Shown piece after piece: positions 26,901 through 35,654 of a stretch of DNA of 64,000 nt. The stretch is from Lagopus muta. Its lineage: Eukaryota; Chordata; Aves; Galliformes; Phasianidae. A model generated the notes under the pieces. That model worked only from the letters and a program-made list of their open reading frames with translations, ran no database searches and had not been told where the DNA came from. The translations under genes were made by a program, and so were the position numbers. Positions within the stretch are counted from its first letter, which is position 1. Every line of letters begins with the position of its first letter. Location: assembly GCF_023343835.1 (NCBI RefSeq), contig NC_064439.1, positions 40,789,508-40,853,507 on the forward strand, given 5' to 3'.

Positions 26901-29900
26901 GTTTTTGTCACCTTTAAGACTACAGTAATAGCAGCATTTACGTAAGCATTCATTATCTGAAACCTCAGAAAAAGACCACAAACCCAGAGAGAGAAAATCC
27001 CTTTTAGAGTGATTCACTGACAGGACATAATTTCCTAACTGCTTTCCCCACGAGGCAGGATCTCAGTGGTAACTCATCAATGTTGGTTTCAGCATCACCT
27101 ACCACCTTGCTTTCTCTTAGACTTTAGGATTTGGCTAGCAATTATTACAGCAGGAAAAAACCAACTGCTCTTAAAATCCAGCATTTCAGCTGCTTAAAGG
27201 CTACATTCAGGAGCCATCTTTTTTTTGTTGTTGCTGCATTAAACTGTGAGATAGTCACACGTGCAAATCAGGGTGGGATTTTCTTAACGCAGACTGAAAA
27301 GCACTGGAAATCTGCTAATACTAAAGCAGCCCAACACAGTTCATTATTCTCTCATTATTTGCTGACTCAAAAAGGACTTACATTGGACTTGCACTCATGC
27401 AACTTGTTTTAGATACAGATTCTGATCCACTGGATTTACCCACATGATTAAATTGCTGCCTCAATCCAAGTACTTCCCAGTTTTTAAGCTGTCTTCATAG
27501 TGAAGAGATGCTGACACCCAGGCTTAGCACTCAACTCAATTCAGTGTTTTTATAAAAGCCAGAACAGGAGTAGAGCACTCTGATTTATCTCTCTGAATAC
27601 TGAAACAGTGCATGGTACTAACAAATACACAAATACAGCAGCTATTACCTGTACTAACAGTGGCAATACTCACCTATCTAATGCTTGCCGAGCCAGTTGT
27701 TTCAGTTTTGCCTGCAGGCCTGCTTCTGAAGTTTCTGTAGCCTTCAATTCAAAACACATAAACAACACAAAAGCTACACACCCAAAGAAAGTCCAGATGT
27801 TAAGCTGTTTAATTACAGTTCCCACCTATTTTTTTTCCCCCCAATCCTCCCTTGAAATGAGCAGATATGTATGCGGTGGATTTTGTTTTTAAATCTCCAT
27901 ATAAAAAGGATACTAAGTGAATATTATTTTGATATTTTAGTAAACATTCATAGAATGAAAGTATTATTCAGCATTTTTCAGCATGGGAAATACTGAAATG
28001 CATGCACACAAAAAAACACTTAGAAAACCATTAAAATTGTGGACAGAAAAAACCAACAAATGTTATGTACACTATTGAAATAAAATGCATGCCAATTATT
28101 TTTTCCACAAAACGTCAAAAATAATCATGGTAACTTAGGAAAAGATACATTTGAATGTTCACTTTCATTGATGAAGCCTGCATGCAAGTTAAAACTCTTG
28201 TTTTTCCCCATGTGAAGCATAAAAAAGCACCAAAACCATTATCAGGACTGCTAACTTCTATTTCCAGTTGGAAAGTACGTTGTGACAGCTCACTCATATA
28301 ACTAGTTTATATTTCCTTCCTTACAGGTGAACAGGTAATCTGGAGGAAGCACAACATGAGCTGTGGCTTCTCTTGTCACAACCAATAGCAGGTTTCAGGT
28401 TTGAGCTTTGTATGTTGGCTGATTCTCCTGGGTTATCTATGTAAATGGAGGAAACAAAAGGCAAGCTACTTTCAGCCTAAGAAAGCAGAAATACCCTAAC
28501 AATTTTTAGTAAGTTACACTTAGGAGTTCCTTGTTGGAAAAGACTTTGAAAGATGCATGAAGGGAAGCAGTGGATATGATGCACCAGAATCAGACCTATC
28601 TGATGAGACACTGAGGAATAGACACACCTGCTCTCTTACTGCTTCAAAGGTAAGAAAGAAGCTGATCTCCCCATCTAATATAGAAAGCAGAAAGCAAGGC
28701 AGAAGTAGTGATTCAAGACAGAGTTCATTCCATCTTTCATCCTGGGGAGAAGAATTTCTGATCCCCTTGAGGGATAAAGCCTACAGTCATTTTAACAAAA
28801 CAATGTGTTGCCAATATTAAAAGAAACATTAGCTGTATCTGCACCTAACAAAAGATCAGGTAACAGCAACTGTTAATGAGAAATGGAAATTACTCTGGAA
28901 TTACATGTAAGCAGTACGTGCATGTACTAACACAACAGAAGGAGAAACAGCAGAGTCAAAAGCAGTGTGCTGATGCAGTGGTTTATGTAATAGACAAAAG
29001 CAGTTTTGATTAAACAGCTGAAGCAGAAAAACTAGAGCAGTTCTACTAGCTCTTGATCTGGTTACCTTGTATCACTAGGGTTTTTAAGTCTACCTAAAAC
29101 CGTTTAGAAGAATTCTGAGCAAAGGTTTTACTTTAGTATGTAGCAATATTACTATTTCCCTCCCAACAACCCATATATATATATACACTACAAAAAGGAA
29201 AGAGGAGAAAAAAGAAAAACAGACTTGGTGGAGTTACATTATGATGGTGAACTCTTCCTATAATGAGTTAGTTATGACAACTGGACTTCAGAGAAAAAAG
29301 CAGTACCTGTAATTATGTTTGTCATCATTCACATAAGGGCCAATTTTACTCTACCATTAACTGCAGCGTGAATTGGATTCACTCATATCTTTAATGTTAG
29401 CTACCAAGTAATCAAACAGTATTTTTACCAGTTCTGGCAGCAGGAGACTGTTTTGCTTTCAGAAAACACTACACAAAAAACTGCCAACAATTATTTCCTT
29501 TAATGTAGTCAGAAAATAAAATAGCTGACACATTAGAAAGCCATCTTCAATTCTAACAGTTTTTGATTTCTCTTTTAATATTGCATTCATTCTAGCGTAA
29601 AAGTTAACAGGACAAAATATTCAGCATATTTGTATCTCTTAGTATAATCTGGCTCAGTGAAAACACACAGATGACCAGCCCCCATGAATTTACAGCATTA
29701 AATAATGTAACAACTGGAAGAAACATTACAGAAACAACTAATGGAAAAAAAACATTCAAGAACAGCTTTTAGAGATACAGGTACTCCATTTTTAAGCCAG
29801 CCTTCAGGAGTCAATTGTTTGTGTAAGTGGAAGAATTCCTTACCATCACGTAATTCCACCAAGTTAACTTGTAGCTTAACATACTGTTTTCAAACAGAGC

Positions 29901-31579
29901 TCCACTGCTTCCGTGTACAACTCTATAGCTTCTTCTGCATTGCCTTTGTCATCTTCATCAAAAGCCTGTGTAACTAGGAAGTGAGCACGCTCCAAGTCCA
30001 GCTGCTGTTTTGACTTCAGAGGGTCTGTGTTCTGAGACTGAACTAAAAGAAAAATGAAAGCGTTCAGCTTTCTACAGCAGCAGACATGCAAAAGCATCCT
30101 CCCCATAGCACTGAAACACTAGTAGTTCTATCAGATGAGAAATGTCTACTCTATGGCTGCAAGCAGAAAGTTGGCAAACTTTGCTGAAGACGTCTTTACA
30201 AGGAAAAAGAAACAAACACTCCTCCCCCAAGGCTGAGACATGCCCTCAGGTTATGTCACATGTCAAGTAACGTACATAAGATCTCTTGCATATTATGCAG
30301 GTGTGGTTCCTAACAATATTTAAAGTGGAAGAATATGCACACCCAAGTCCTTAGGAAATAAGTCTTCTGCACTGCGCTACATTTCTGATTCACTAAGGAG
30401 TTCTAAACAGACTCACAAAATATAAGAAACATGAGAAGCAGAGCAAACATCACAGATACATATTTCACGGCACTGTTCTACTGAATTTATGCAGAGGTTT
30501 GATTAGAAAGCTCCTCACCCACCTGCTGAATGGAGAGCTTGAACTCTTTCCAAATACTCATTTATTTTTTCTTGAATATTTTCCAAGCTTGACCCTGCCA
30601 TGCCAGCATAAATCAAGGCTTGCGCGGCTTCCTGCAGGGAAAGGAATTTGAAACAAAAGTTAATGGTTGGTGACTGGAAAATTACTTTCCATGAACAGAA
30701 AGCTACAGCAACGAGTCTGCACGAAAGCTGGCTCCTACACCCACATCAAGGTTCAGTGGTACAGGGAGAATCTGCCAGAGAGAAGAAGTCACAAATGAAA
30801 TCCAATTTCCTAAGTTCAATTTCACACAGAACAACCTACAAAACTGCAGAACCTCAGAAGATTTATAATCACAGAACGGCCAGGGTTGGAAGGGACCTCG
30901 AGGATCATGAAGCTCCAACCCTCCCCACCACAGGCAGGGCCACCAACCTCCGCATTTTGTACTAGACAAAGCTGCCCATGGCCCCATCCAACCTGGTCTT
31001 GAACACCTCCAGGGTAGAGGCATAAGGCCGCATCTTAGGTCAGTGTGTGCAGTCACACACACAACAACAGAAATTTTAAATGACCTTATTCAGTCATGCA
31101 CTGAAATCAGCTAAGTAAAACTCTGGACAAACTTTTATTTTTAAAGGTACAAATTTGTGGTTGAGGAAGAAAATAAAAACCTTTTAAAAAAAAAATAATC
31201 AACAGATCACTCACAAATTATTTGCACTCAATCTGATAATAATGAGAAGAAAACCAGCATAAAAAACCTTTAAAAAACAAATTCATAGAATTACGGAGTT
31301 TTGTATGAATAACAGGGATAGAAAAAGTGATCAGATCTTGAATTCTACAGCATTAAGATTTCCCAGCTCCTCAGATTTTTGTCTTTAAATGTTTCTATGT
31401 GCAGAAAACACTGGATATTGATTGAAGTCCATTTCCAGGAGGGAGCATAAGAAGGTCTCCAGCTCAGAAGCACAGTGTGTTACCCACATGAAGACTTTTT
31501 CTATAATGCACAAATCTATTAGGAAAAAAAATGCCCTCAGTTGCAATCAGCTGTCTATCCACTCACTAAATTTATTTAA

Positions 31580-31610
<31 letters not shown>

Positions 31611-34426
31611 CACATTAGGATTTGGCAGGATTGAAATCAACAGCCAGAGCTGACACAGTCTCAGAAGTATACGGAAAAAAAAAACAAAAACGAGTTTTAT
31701 CACTCTTAAAAACAAAGATAAAAACCTTACACTGACCTCATTGGCACAGGGGAAAAAACCCGACAACCCACATTCGTGCAGCAGTGCTCTCCTTCCCAGC
31801 AGCAGTGGGTGAGGGAAGGAGGCAGTCACGTAGCAGGCATGTATGTAGCAGAACAACAACTGTCAGTGCTGCTCCCCAGCGATGGTCTTCAGGAAGACGG
31901 CTCTGTGCAGAGCAAACACAGAGCTGGGGCCAGAGGGGCTCTCGCTTGCTTTGTGGCTATGATTTTGCCACAGCTGTCAGTTTACTCCCACATGCACTCA
32001 CCTTGTCTGCACAAGCTTAGAACCAATCCTAACGCAATCTTTATTTATCAGGGTAAATATTTTACTGCCGAGCATCACAGAAGCAAGCACTGCATACAAC
32101 CTGTCAACATCTATCGCCATATTCACAGGATCACAGAATGATTTGGGTTGAAAGGGAACTCAAAGCCCACCCAGCCCCAAACCCCAGCCATGGGTAGGGC
32201 TGCCACCCACCAGATCATGCTGCCCAGGGCCCCATCCAGCCTGGCCTTGAATGCCTCCAGGGATGGGGCACCACAGCTTCTCTGGGCAGCTTTGCCAGGG
32301 CCTCACTGCCCTCTGAGTGAAGACTTTCTTCCTAGCATCTAACCTAAACCTCCCCTCTTTCAGCTTAAACCCACTCCCCCTTGTCCTACCACTATGAACC
32401 TGCACGACGTCAGCTCCCCTCCTGCTTGTAAGCTCCTTTCAGGTATTACACCACATGAAGTGCTCACAGCGACAGAAAGGCAAAGGTGGGTCAGATTTAA
32501 TTTATATGTAGCAATTAAGTACCGTTAAGGTCTAGCATACAACTAGTTTTGAGAAAAACACATTACAGACATCTGCTCCAGGAGCGCACACACATCCGTG
32601 GTACATCAGAAGTAGAGATGCTGTATTACAATTGTGAGCGTGATGTAAAAAAACAAACAAATCTTCAAACCAGTGCCTCCAAATCCATGCATAACTGGTA
32701 GTTCCCTGATTCGGACCACAACTGTTCTACCTGGTTTCAAGGTGCAAACAGACTCTTATGCAGTAAGCTGCAGCTATGCCAGCATGCCAGCTGTCACAGG
32801 ATGTAGGTGTGGTTCAGAGCTGGTATTTCTGATCCATCACAAATGAATAGACACAGCAAACCCATTCAGACATTCGGTTTGTTGTCTATCAGCAACAAGA
32901 AGTGACATTTCCCTTGCTTCATGCTCAGGTCAAGTTCTCACAGAATCCAATTTATCACCCACGTGCTTACTAAACGCACAAATAGATAATAAGAAAGCTG
33001 GTAAACAAGATACCTTCACACAGAGCCTGACACAATAATCAATACCTGACCTTGTGTTGCGAGGAACCTCCTGTCTGAGCACCAAGACTGTACCTGCAGA
33101 GCTGTGATCTGAAGCTTTCCTGGTGCAGAGCAGTGCCTACACTCATGTTGCCCTGTGCCTTCACAGTGCAAAGCACAAGGCATTTTCTGCCTTACTCTCC
33201 TTGGTGCATTTAGCCTGAGGTGCGAGGGGTGCCTTTCTGCTATTAGAAGTATCACCTAAATGCAGCACAGGAAAAGAATTTTCTGTGTGCTGTATGGAAA
33301 AGCAGAAGAGTGATTATTTGCACCAAAAAAAAAAACCAAAACTTTTCTCCTGAGGAGCAGCTGACAAGTTCTTGCAGATGTGTCAGAAATGTGCTGTCAC
33401 AAAGCAGTGTGTGCACAGCCAACAGATACCATGCACATGCTGCAGAGAGGCACAGAGCTTATCAACATCATTACCAATGATTATAACTTTTGTACATACC
33501 CACACTTCCCATAGTAAACTTAGCTCTAAGCTACCAGTGTAGGCTAAATGCAGGCATTTCTCTTCCTATGTAGGAATCTCTCCCAAAGGAGGGGAAATTT
33601 GGATTACATGTCAGGAGGAGATTTTTCCACAGAGAGGGCAGCGAGGCCCTGGCACAGCTGCCCAGAGAAGCTGTGGTGCCCCATCCCTGGAGGTGCTCAA
33701 GGCCAGATTGGATGGGCCCTGGGCAGCCGATCTGGTGGGTGGCAGCCGATCTGGTGGGTGGCAGCCCTACCCAGGGCAGGGGGTTGGAAATGGATCATCT
33801 TTGGGGTCCCTTTCAATTCAAGCCGTTCTATGATTCTATTCCTTCACACAGAATCCCAAGAAAATTATGGTCTTTTTACACAGGTCACTCCAAAAGCAAT
33901 GCCTCCTGTTTATCTCCATGAAAATGACAACTGATACGAAGAGCACAACAGCGCTGCTCGACAGAACGAATTCTCAGCTACAAAACACAGTTGTTCAGCG
34001 CTGTCAGCACCGTTAGCCGCTCATTTTCGCCGGTCGTGAACAGCAGCCCGCACGCTGCCCTCACACCAACCTGCACCGGCACAGCCGACCCGCCGCCACC
34101 GCCATGAGACGCGCCGCCCAGCGCCTCACTGCACTCACGGCCACCGCCTGCTCCGCAGAAACACTCAGCAAACGCCGACGAACGCCAACGACGGCCACAC
34201 AGCCCGGCTCCACCCTCACAGCGCCGGGCTACGCCGCTCTCTCCGGGGACGGACAAACTTTCCGCGCGGCCTTCCGCCTTCCCCACCGTATACGCCCGCC
34301 CCCGGGCCTTCCCCCGCCGCACACCTTGTAATAGAAGACGGCCTCCTGGTAGCGCCCGTTCTGGTCCCGCTGCACCGCCAACTGCGCGAACTTCACCGCA
34401 TCCAACTCCAGCGCGCTGGCATCCAT
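8810..34426 (-). CDS. CAPN7: CAPN7 (calpain-7), complete, 21 coding exons
   Basis: Non-classical calpain cysteine protease. Exon lengths in order are 102,109,158,68,201,87,127,86,94,147,107,121,145,100,136,76,146,63,131,93,145 nt, totalling 2442 nt or 813 aa, the length of human CAPN7. Every junction is GT-AG and every phase joins. Two N-terminal MIT domains (about residues 1-75 and 80-155) are followed by the calpain protease core (about 215-530) and two C2-like domains to the C-terminus. The triad is Cys290 (DCSFVASL), His458 (THAYAV) and Asn478 (KNPWSHLRW). There is no EF-hand domain, as usual for this branch. Known of the family: MIT domains bind ESCRT-III proteins (IST1, CHMP1), linking it to endosomal sorting, receptor turnover and cytokinesis. 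The start is ATG at 34424-34426 with G at -3 and +4, in a CpG island. No disabling change was seen. Confidence 0.98.
9037..9129 (-). CDS. CAPN7: CAPN7 exon 20 (residues 735-766)
   Basis: Acceptor GGTTGCAG, donor TACAG|GTAATA. It encodes [20 protein letters not shown] and ends KKSSGDY. Confidence 0.96.
10440..10570 (-). CDS. CAPN7: CAPN7 exon 19 (residues 692-735)
   Basis: Acceptor CTTTTTAG, donor CCAAG|GTTTGT. It encodes [20 protein letters not shown] and ends LLIELRGP, in the second C2-like domain. Confidence 0.97.
12567..12629 (-). CDS. CAPN7: CAPN7 exon 18 (residues 671-691)
   Basis: A 63-nt in-phase exon with acceptor CCACACAG and donor ACGG|GTAAGG. It encodes [20 protein letters not shown] plus R. 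Confidence 0.96.
13087..13232 (-). CDS. CAPN7: CAPN7 exon 17 (residues 622-670)
   Basis: Acceptor TTTTTCAG, donor CAGG|GTACGT. It encodes [19 protein letters not shown] and [16 protein letters not shown] in the first C2-like domain. Confidence 0.97.
14884..14959 (-). CDS. CAPN7: CAPN7 exon 16 (residues 597-622)
   Basis: A 76-nt exon with acceptor TTTTATAG and donor TCCAG|GTTAGT. It encodes [20 protein letters not shown] and KVYYP. Confidence 0.96.
15348..15483 (-). CDS. CAPN7: CAPN7 exon 15 (residues 551-596)
   Basis: Acceptor GCTCCTAG, donor TAAG|GTGGGA. It encodes [20 protein letters not shown] and ends LLSRHITDK, at the start of the first C2-like domain. Confidence 0.97.
16798..16897 (-). 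CDS. CAPN7: CAPN7 exon 14 (residues 518-551)
   Basis: Acceptor TTTTTAG, donor CACAG|GTTGGT. It encodes [20 protein letters not shown] and KESTCIH, the end of the protease core. Confidence 0.97.
17974..18118 (-). CDS. CAPN7: CAPN7 exon 13 (residues 470-518, catalytic Asn478)
   Basis: Acceptor TTTCCTCAG, donor CAATG|GTAATA. It encodes [18 protein letters not shown]; the asparagine of KNPW is residue 478. Confidence 0.97.
18344..18464 (-). CDS. CAPN7: CAPN7 exon 12 (residues 429-469, catalytic His458)
   Basis: The acceptor is a T-run ending AATAG and the donor ATAAG|GTACCA. It encodes [13 protein letters not shown], then [17 protein letters not shown]; the histidine of THAYAV is residue 458. 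Confidence 0.97.
19039..19145. repeat. 9-bp minisatellite (ACATGGTAC unit), about 12 copies
   Basis: The left copies alternate acatggtac-type and atatggtat-type variants; the right seven or so are near-identical. It lies in CAPN7 intron 11. Because 9 is divisible by 3, several frames on both strands stay open and give short repetitive products (GTH, MVH, MCT), none of which is a real protein. Confidence 0.95.
20039..20145 (-). CDS. CAPN7: CAPN7 exon 11 (residues 394-429)
   Basis: Acceptor TATTTCAG, donor AGAG|GTAGAA. It encodes [20 protein letters not shown] and ends FRMLYQ. Confidence 0.97.
21678..21824 (-). CDS. CAPN7: CAPN7 exon 10 (residues 345-393)
   Basis: Acceptor TTTTGCACAG, donor TTCT|GTAAGT. 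It encodes [10 protein letters not shown], then [20 protein letters not shown], a conserved calpain core segment. Confidence 0.97.
23013..23106 (-). CDS. CAPN7: CAPN7 exon 9 (residues 313-344)
   Basis: The acceptor is a T-run ending TTAACAG and the donor AAAG|GTAAAT. It encodes [20 protein letters not shown] and ends NGVPRK. Confidence 0.97.
24029..24114 (-). CDS. CAPN7: CAPN7 exon 8 (residues 285-313, catalytic Cys290)
   Basis: Acceptor TTTACAG, donor ACAAG|GTAAAT. It encodes [20 protein letters not shown]; the cysteine of DCSF is residue 290, the papain-like nucleophile. Confidence 0.97.
24586..24712 (-). CDS. CAPN7: CAPN7 exon 7 (residues 242-284)
   Basis: Acceptor AAATCTAG, donor AAGCAG|GTAAGT. 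It encodes [11 protein letters not shown] and [16 protein letters not shown], just before the catalytic cysteine. Confidence 0.97.
25562..25648 (-). CDS. CAPN7: CAPN7 exon 6 (residues 213-242)
   Basis: Acceptor ACTTGCAG, donor TTTTC|GTAAGT. It encodes [20 protein letters not shown] at the start of the protease region. It leaves in phase 2. Confidence 0.96.
26410..26610 (-). CDS. CAPN7: CAPN7 exon 5 (residues 146-213)
   Basis: Acceptor CCTTTAG, donor TCAG|GTGAGC. It encodes the variable linker between the MIT domains and the protease core, ending in the conserved [13 protein letters not shown]. Confidence 0.97.
27674..27741 (-). CDS. CAPN7: CAPN7 exon 4 (residues 124-146)
   Basis: A 68-nt exon with acceptor TTGAAG and donor ATAG|GTGAGT. 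It encodes [20 protein letters not shown], the last helix of MIT domain 2. It is recognised from family sequence and phase. Confidence 0.95.
29885..30042 (-). CDS. CAPN7: CAPN7 exon 3 (residues 71-123)
   Basis: Acceptor TTCTTTTAG, donor ACA|GTATGT. It encodes most of MIT domain 2 ([18 protein letters not shown] ... ELCLKT). Confidence 0.97.
30523..30631 (-). CDS. CAPN7: CAPN7 exon 2 (residues 35-71)
   Basis: Acceptor CCCTGCAG, donor CAG|GTGGGT. It reads [15 protein letters not shown] and ends RVQALHSA, completing MIT domain 1. It leaves in phase 1. Confidence 0.96.
30866..31022 (-). mobile_element. CR1 fragment (3' end)
   Basis: Antisense CR1 3' end: ATCACAGAACGG..GGTTGGAAGGGACCTCG, the GGCAGGGCCACCAACC segment, and ACCTCCAGGGTAGAGGCA. 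Heavily 5'-truncated; in CAPN7 intron 1. Confidence 0.92.
31581..31608. repeat. A28 homopolymer run
   Basis: A28 on the + strand, directly preceded by TTTAAT. It lies in CAPN7 intron 1, so it is a T run in the pre-mRNA. It could be a retroposon tail, but I recognise no body upstream. Confidence 0.9.
32122..32446 (-). mobile_element. CR1 fragment (3' end)
   Basis: Antisense CR1 with GGATCACAGAATGATTTGGG, TGCCTCCAGGGATGGGGCAC, and the TCTAACCTAAACCTCCCC segment, about 325 bp. It lies in CAPN7 intron 1, opposite in orientation to the copy at 33588-33840. Confidence 0.95.
33588..33840 (+). mobile_element. CR1 fragment (3' end) with internal 19-bp duplication
   Basis: Sense CR1 ending TTCTATGATTCTATT. 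The canonical AGGCCCTGGCACAGCTGCCC and ATCCCTGGAGGTGCTCAAGG segments are present. A 19-bp unit beginning gcagccgat is repeated in tandem at 33723-33741 and 33742-33760. Confidence 0.95.
34325..34426 (-). CDS. CAPN7: CAPN7 exon 1 (residues 1-34)
   Basis: Start codon to FYYK, then donor AAG|GTGTG. It encodes the first helices of MIT domain 1 and ends in phase 0. Confidence 0.97.
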
Positions 34427-34562
34427 GACGGATCCCCTCCTGCCACCCCCCCGTCACCAGCAGCGCGCCACCAGCCCGCCTGCCGTCTCGGTCCCGCCCG
34501 ACTCCACCCCATCCTCGAGGGCCCCGCCCACCGGCACCCCACCCGCAGCCATGGGGGCGGGC

Positions 34563-34573
34563 TGCGCATGCGC
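34563..34573. promoter_or_regulatory. NRF1-like site (TGCGCATGCGC)
   Basis: An exact palindromic NRF1 consensus core (GCGCATGCGC), 137 bp upstream of the CAPN7 ATG. The motif match is seen directly; binding is inferred. Confidence 0.6.
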
Positions 34574-34700
34574 GACGAGGGGGGGGAGCGCGCTCACTTT
34601 GCTTTATAGAGGAAGGGCACCGCGCGTGCTTGGAGGGGCTGAGTTTCGGGCTGTGCGGAGGCGGGACTAGACTGGATTGCACTGGACTGCACTGCCTATG

Positions 34701-34714
34701 GCGCCAGGGGGCGC
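34701..34714 (+). promoter_or_regulatory. CTCF-like motif (GCGCCAGGGGGCGC)
   Basis: It matches the CTCF core CCACCAGGGGGCGC at 12 of 14 positions, including the whole CCAGGGGGCGC part. It lies at the outer edge of the CpG island, between CAPN7 and the repeat-rich gap. Occupancy is inferred, not shown. Confidence 0.5.
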
Positions 34715-34741
34715 GCGCAGGGCGGGGAGTGCTCCGCTGGT

Positions 34742-34748
34742 GATTGGT
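34742..34748 (-). promoter_or_regulatory. CCAAT box on the CAPN7 strand
   Basis: ATTGG on the + strand within GATTGGTTGG reads CCAACCAATC toward CAPN7, a good NF-Y-type site about 320 bp upstream of the ATG. Confidence 0.5.
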
Positions 34749-34874
34749 TGGGCCGTCAGACTGCGCTGAGGAGAGCTGTGCCTCGAGAGCGTTGTTACTT
34801 TTAAGGCAGTGGCGTGGTTTTGTTTGTCTTGTTTTTATTTAAGAGAAGCTCTCAAAGTAGCGGTGACTTTCCGC

Positions 34875-34913
34875 CACAGAATCACAGAATGATTAAGGTT
34901 GGAAAAGCCCTCT
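34875..34913 (-). mobile_element. CR1 3' end, left part of an interrupted copy
   Basis: CACAGAATCACAGAATGATT followed by GGTTGGAAAAGCCCTCT, the antisense CR1 3' end. The continuation AAGATCACCTAGTCC appears only at 35238, so the element is split by an insertion. Confidence 0.9.
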
Positions 34914-35237
34914 GTGTGGGATCTGTTGAGTCAGGGCCTGAAGCACTGATTGATCACCTGAGGTGAGCACTGAGTCAGCCATGGAGCACAGGTGAAGGCG
35001 ATTCAGCTGTGTGATGGAAGGGCTGGAGCCTGGCTGCACCTCTCCTAGACCCATTTAAGGGCTGACTGCCCTAGAGATTGCTCCCTTTGGAGTTTTCCTA
35101 TGAGCCTGGGACAGAGGTGAGCATTTTTCATTTATTTTTGGTTATTTCTTCCTGCTATGATAATCTTTCTAATTATACAATTTGTAAATACCAGTCTAAT
35201 CACATCACTATGTATATTTATTAATTGTATGTTCTCT
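34914..35237 (+). repeat. LTR-like interspersed repeat inserted in a CR1
   Basis: About 320 bp beginning gtgtgggatc interrupts a CR1 exactly between ..CCCTCT and AAGATC... CTCT at both edges may be a 4-bp target duplication. A second copy lies at about 60571-60830; both share the GAAGCACTGAT, ACTGAGTCAGCCATGGAGCA and TTTAAGGGCTGACTGCC blocks. The size, TTTAAG box and T-rich right half suggest a solo LTR, but the ends are not a clean TG...CA. Strand is arbitrary and the family is not identified. Confidence 0.7.
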
Positions 35238-35645
35238 AAGATCACCTAGTCCCAGCTCTCACCCCACCATGCCCACTGACCACATCCCTCAGTGCCACAT
35301 CTGTGTGGTTCTTGGACATCTCCAGGGGCAATGACTGCCCTCCCTCCCTGGGCAGCCTATGCCGCTACCTCACTGCTCTTCCTGAGAATAAATTTTCTTA
35401 ATATCCAACCTGAACCTTCCGTGGAGCACTTGAGGCTATTCCTTTGTTGTTATCTGGGAGAAGAAGCTAACCCGCACCTCACCACAGCACCCTTTCAGGC
35501 AGCTGTAGAGAGTGATCAGGTCTCCCCTGAGCTCCTCCTTCTTCAGTCTGAACAATCTCAGACTTGTGCTCCAGACCCCTCACAGCTTCATTACCATTTT
35601 CTGGACACACTCCCAGGCCTTAGTGCCTTTCTTGCAGCAGTCACT
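35238..35645 (-). mobile_element. CR1 fragment, right part of the interrupted copy
   Basis: It continues the copy at 34875-34913: ATCACCTAGTCCCAGC, ATCTCCAGGGGCAATGACTG, AATATCCAACCTGAACCT, CTTCAGTCTGAACAATCTCA, TTCTGGACACACTCCCAGGC. Confidence 0.93.
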
Positions 35646-35654
35646 GTTGTATCA

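Larger units (their letters stand above)
8955..30522 (-). other. CAPN7 introns 2-20
   Basis: Intron sizes from intron 2 to intron 20 are 480, 2143, 1063, 761, 849, 471, 922, 1188, 1532, 1574, 225, 1076, 1314, 388, 1651, 457, 1996, 1310 and 82 nt. Apart from the 9-bp minisatellite in intron 11 (19039-19145) and short A/T or TA runs (for example about 29174-29186), I recognise no repeat family, RNA gene or extra exon. The absence of CR1 here contrasts with intron 1. Confidence 0.75.
30632..34324 (-). other. CAPN7 intron 1 (3.7 kb, repeat-rich)
   Basis: This intron lies between MIT exons 1 and 2. It contains three CR1 pieces (30866-31022 and 32122-32446 on -, 33588-33840 on +) and an A28 run at 31581-31608. 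Its left-to-right end passes into the CpG island around exon 1. Confidence 0.85.
33960..34800. promoter_or_regulatory. CpG island and CAPN7 promoter region
   Basis: A G+C- and CpG-rich block surrounds CAPN7 exon 1, in sharp contrast to the AT-rich flanks. No TATA box is placed convincingly for CAPN7, consistent with a housekeeping promoter. The right half holds NRF1-like, CTCF-like and CCAAT-box motifs. The other gene facing away starts about 26 kb off, so this island probably serves CAPN7 alone. The transcription start is not determined. Confidence 0.75.

Noticed and set aside
34596-34612. TTTATAGAGG as a TATA box for a + strand promoter facing the collagen gene
   Set aside because: A lone AT match in the CpG island with no + strand exon within reach; no support for a divergent transcript.
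33978-34682. 234-codon open frame on the - strand across the CAPN7 CpG island
   Set aside because: Long only because the region is G+C-rich and short of stops. It overlaps CAPN7 exon 1 in another frame, ends in intron 1 and has no family resemblance.
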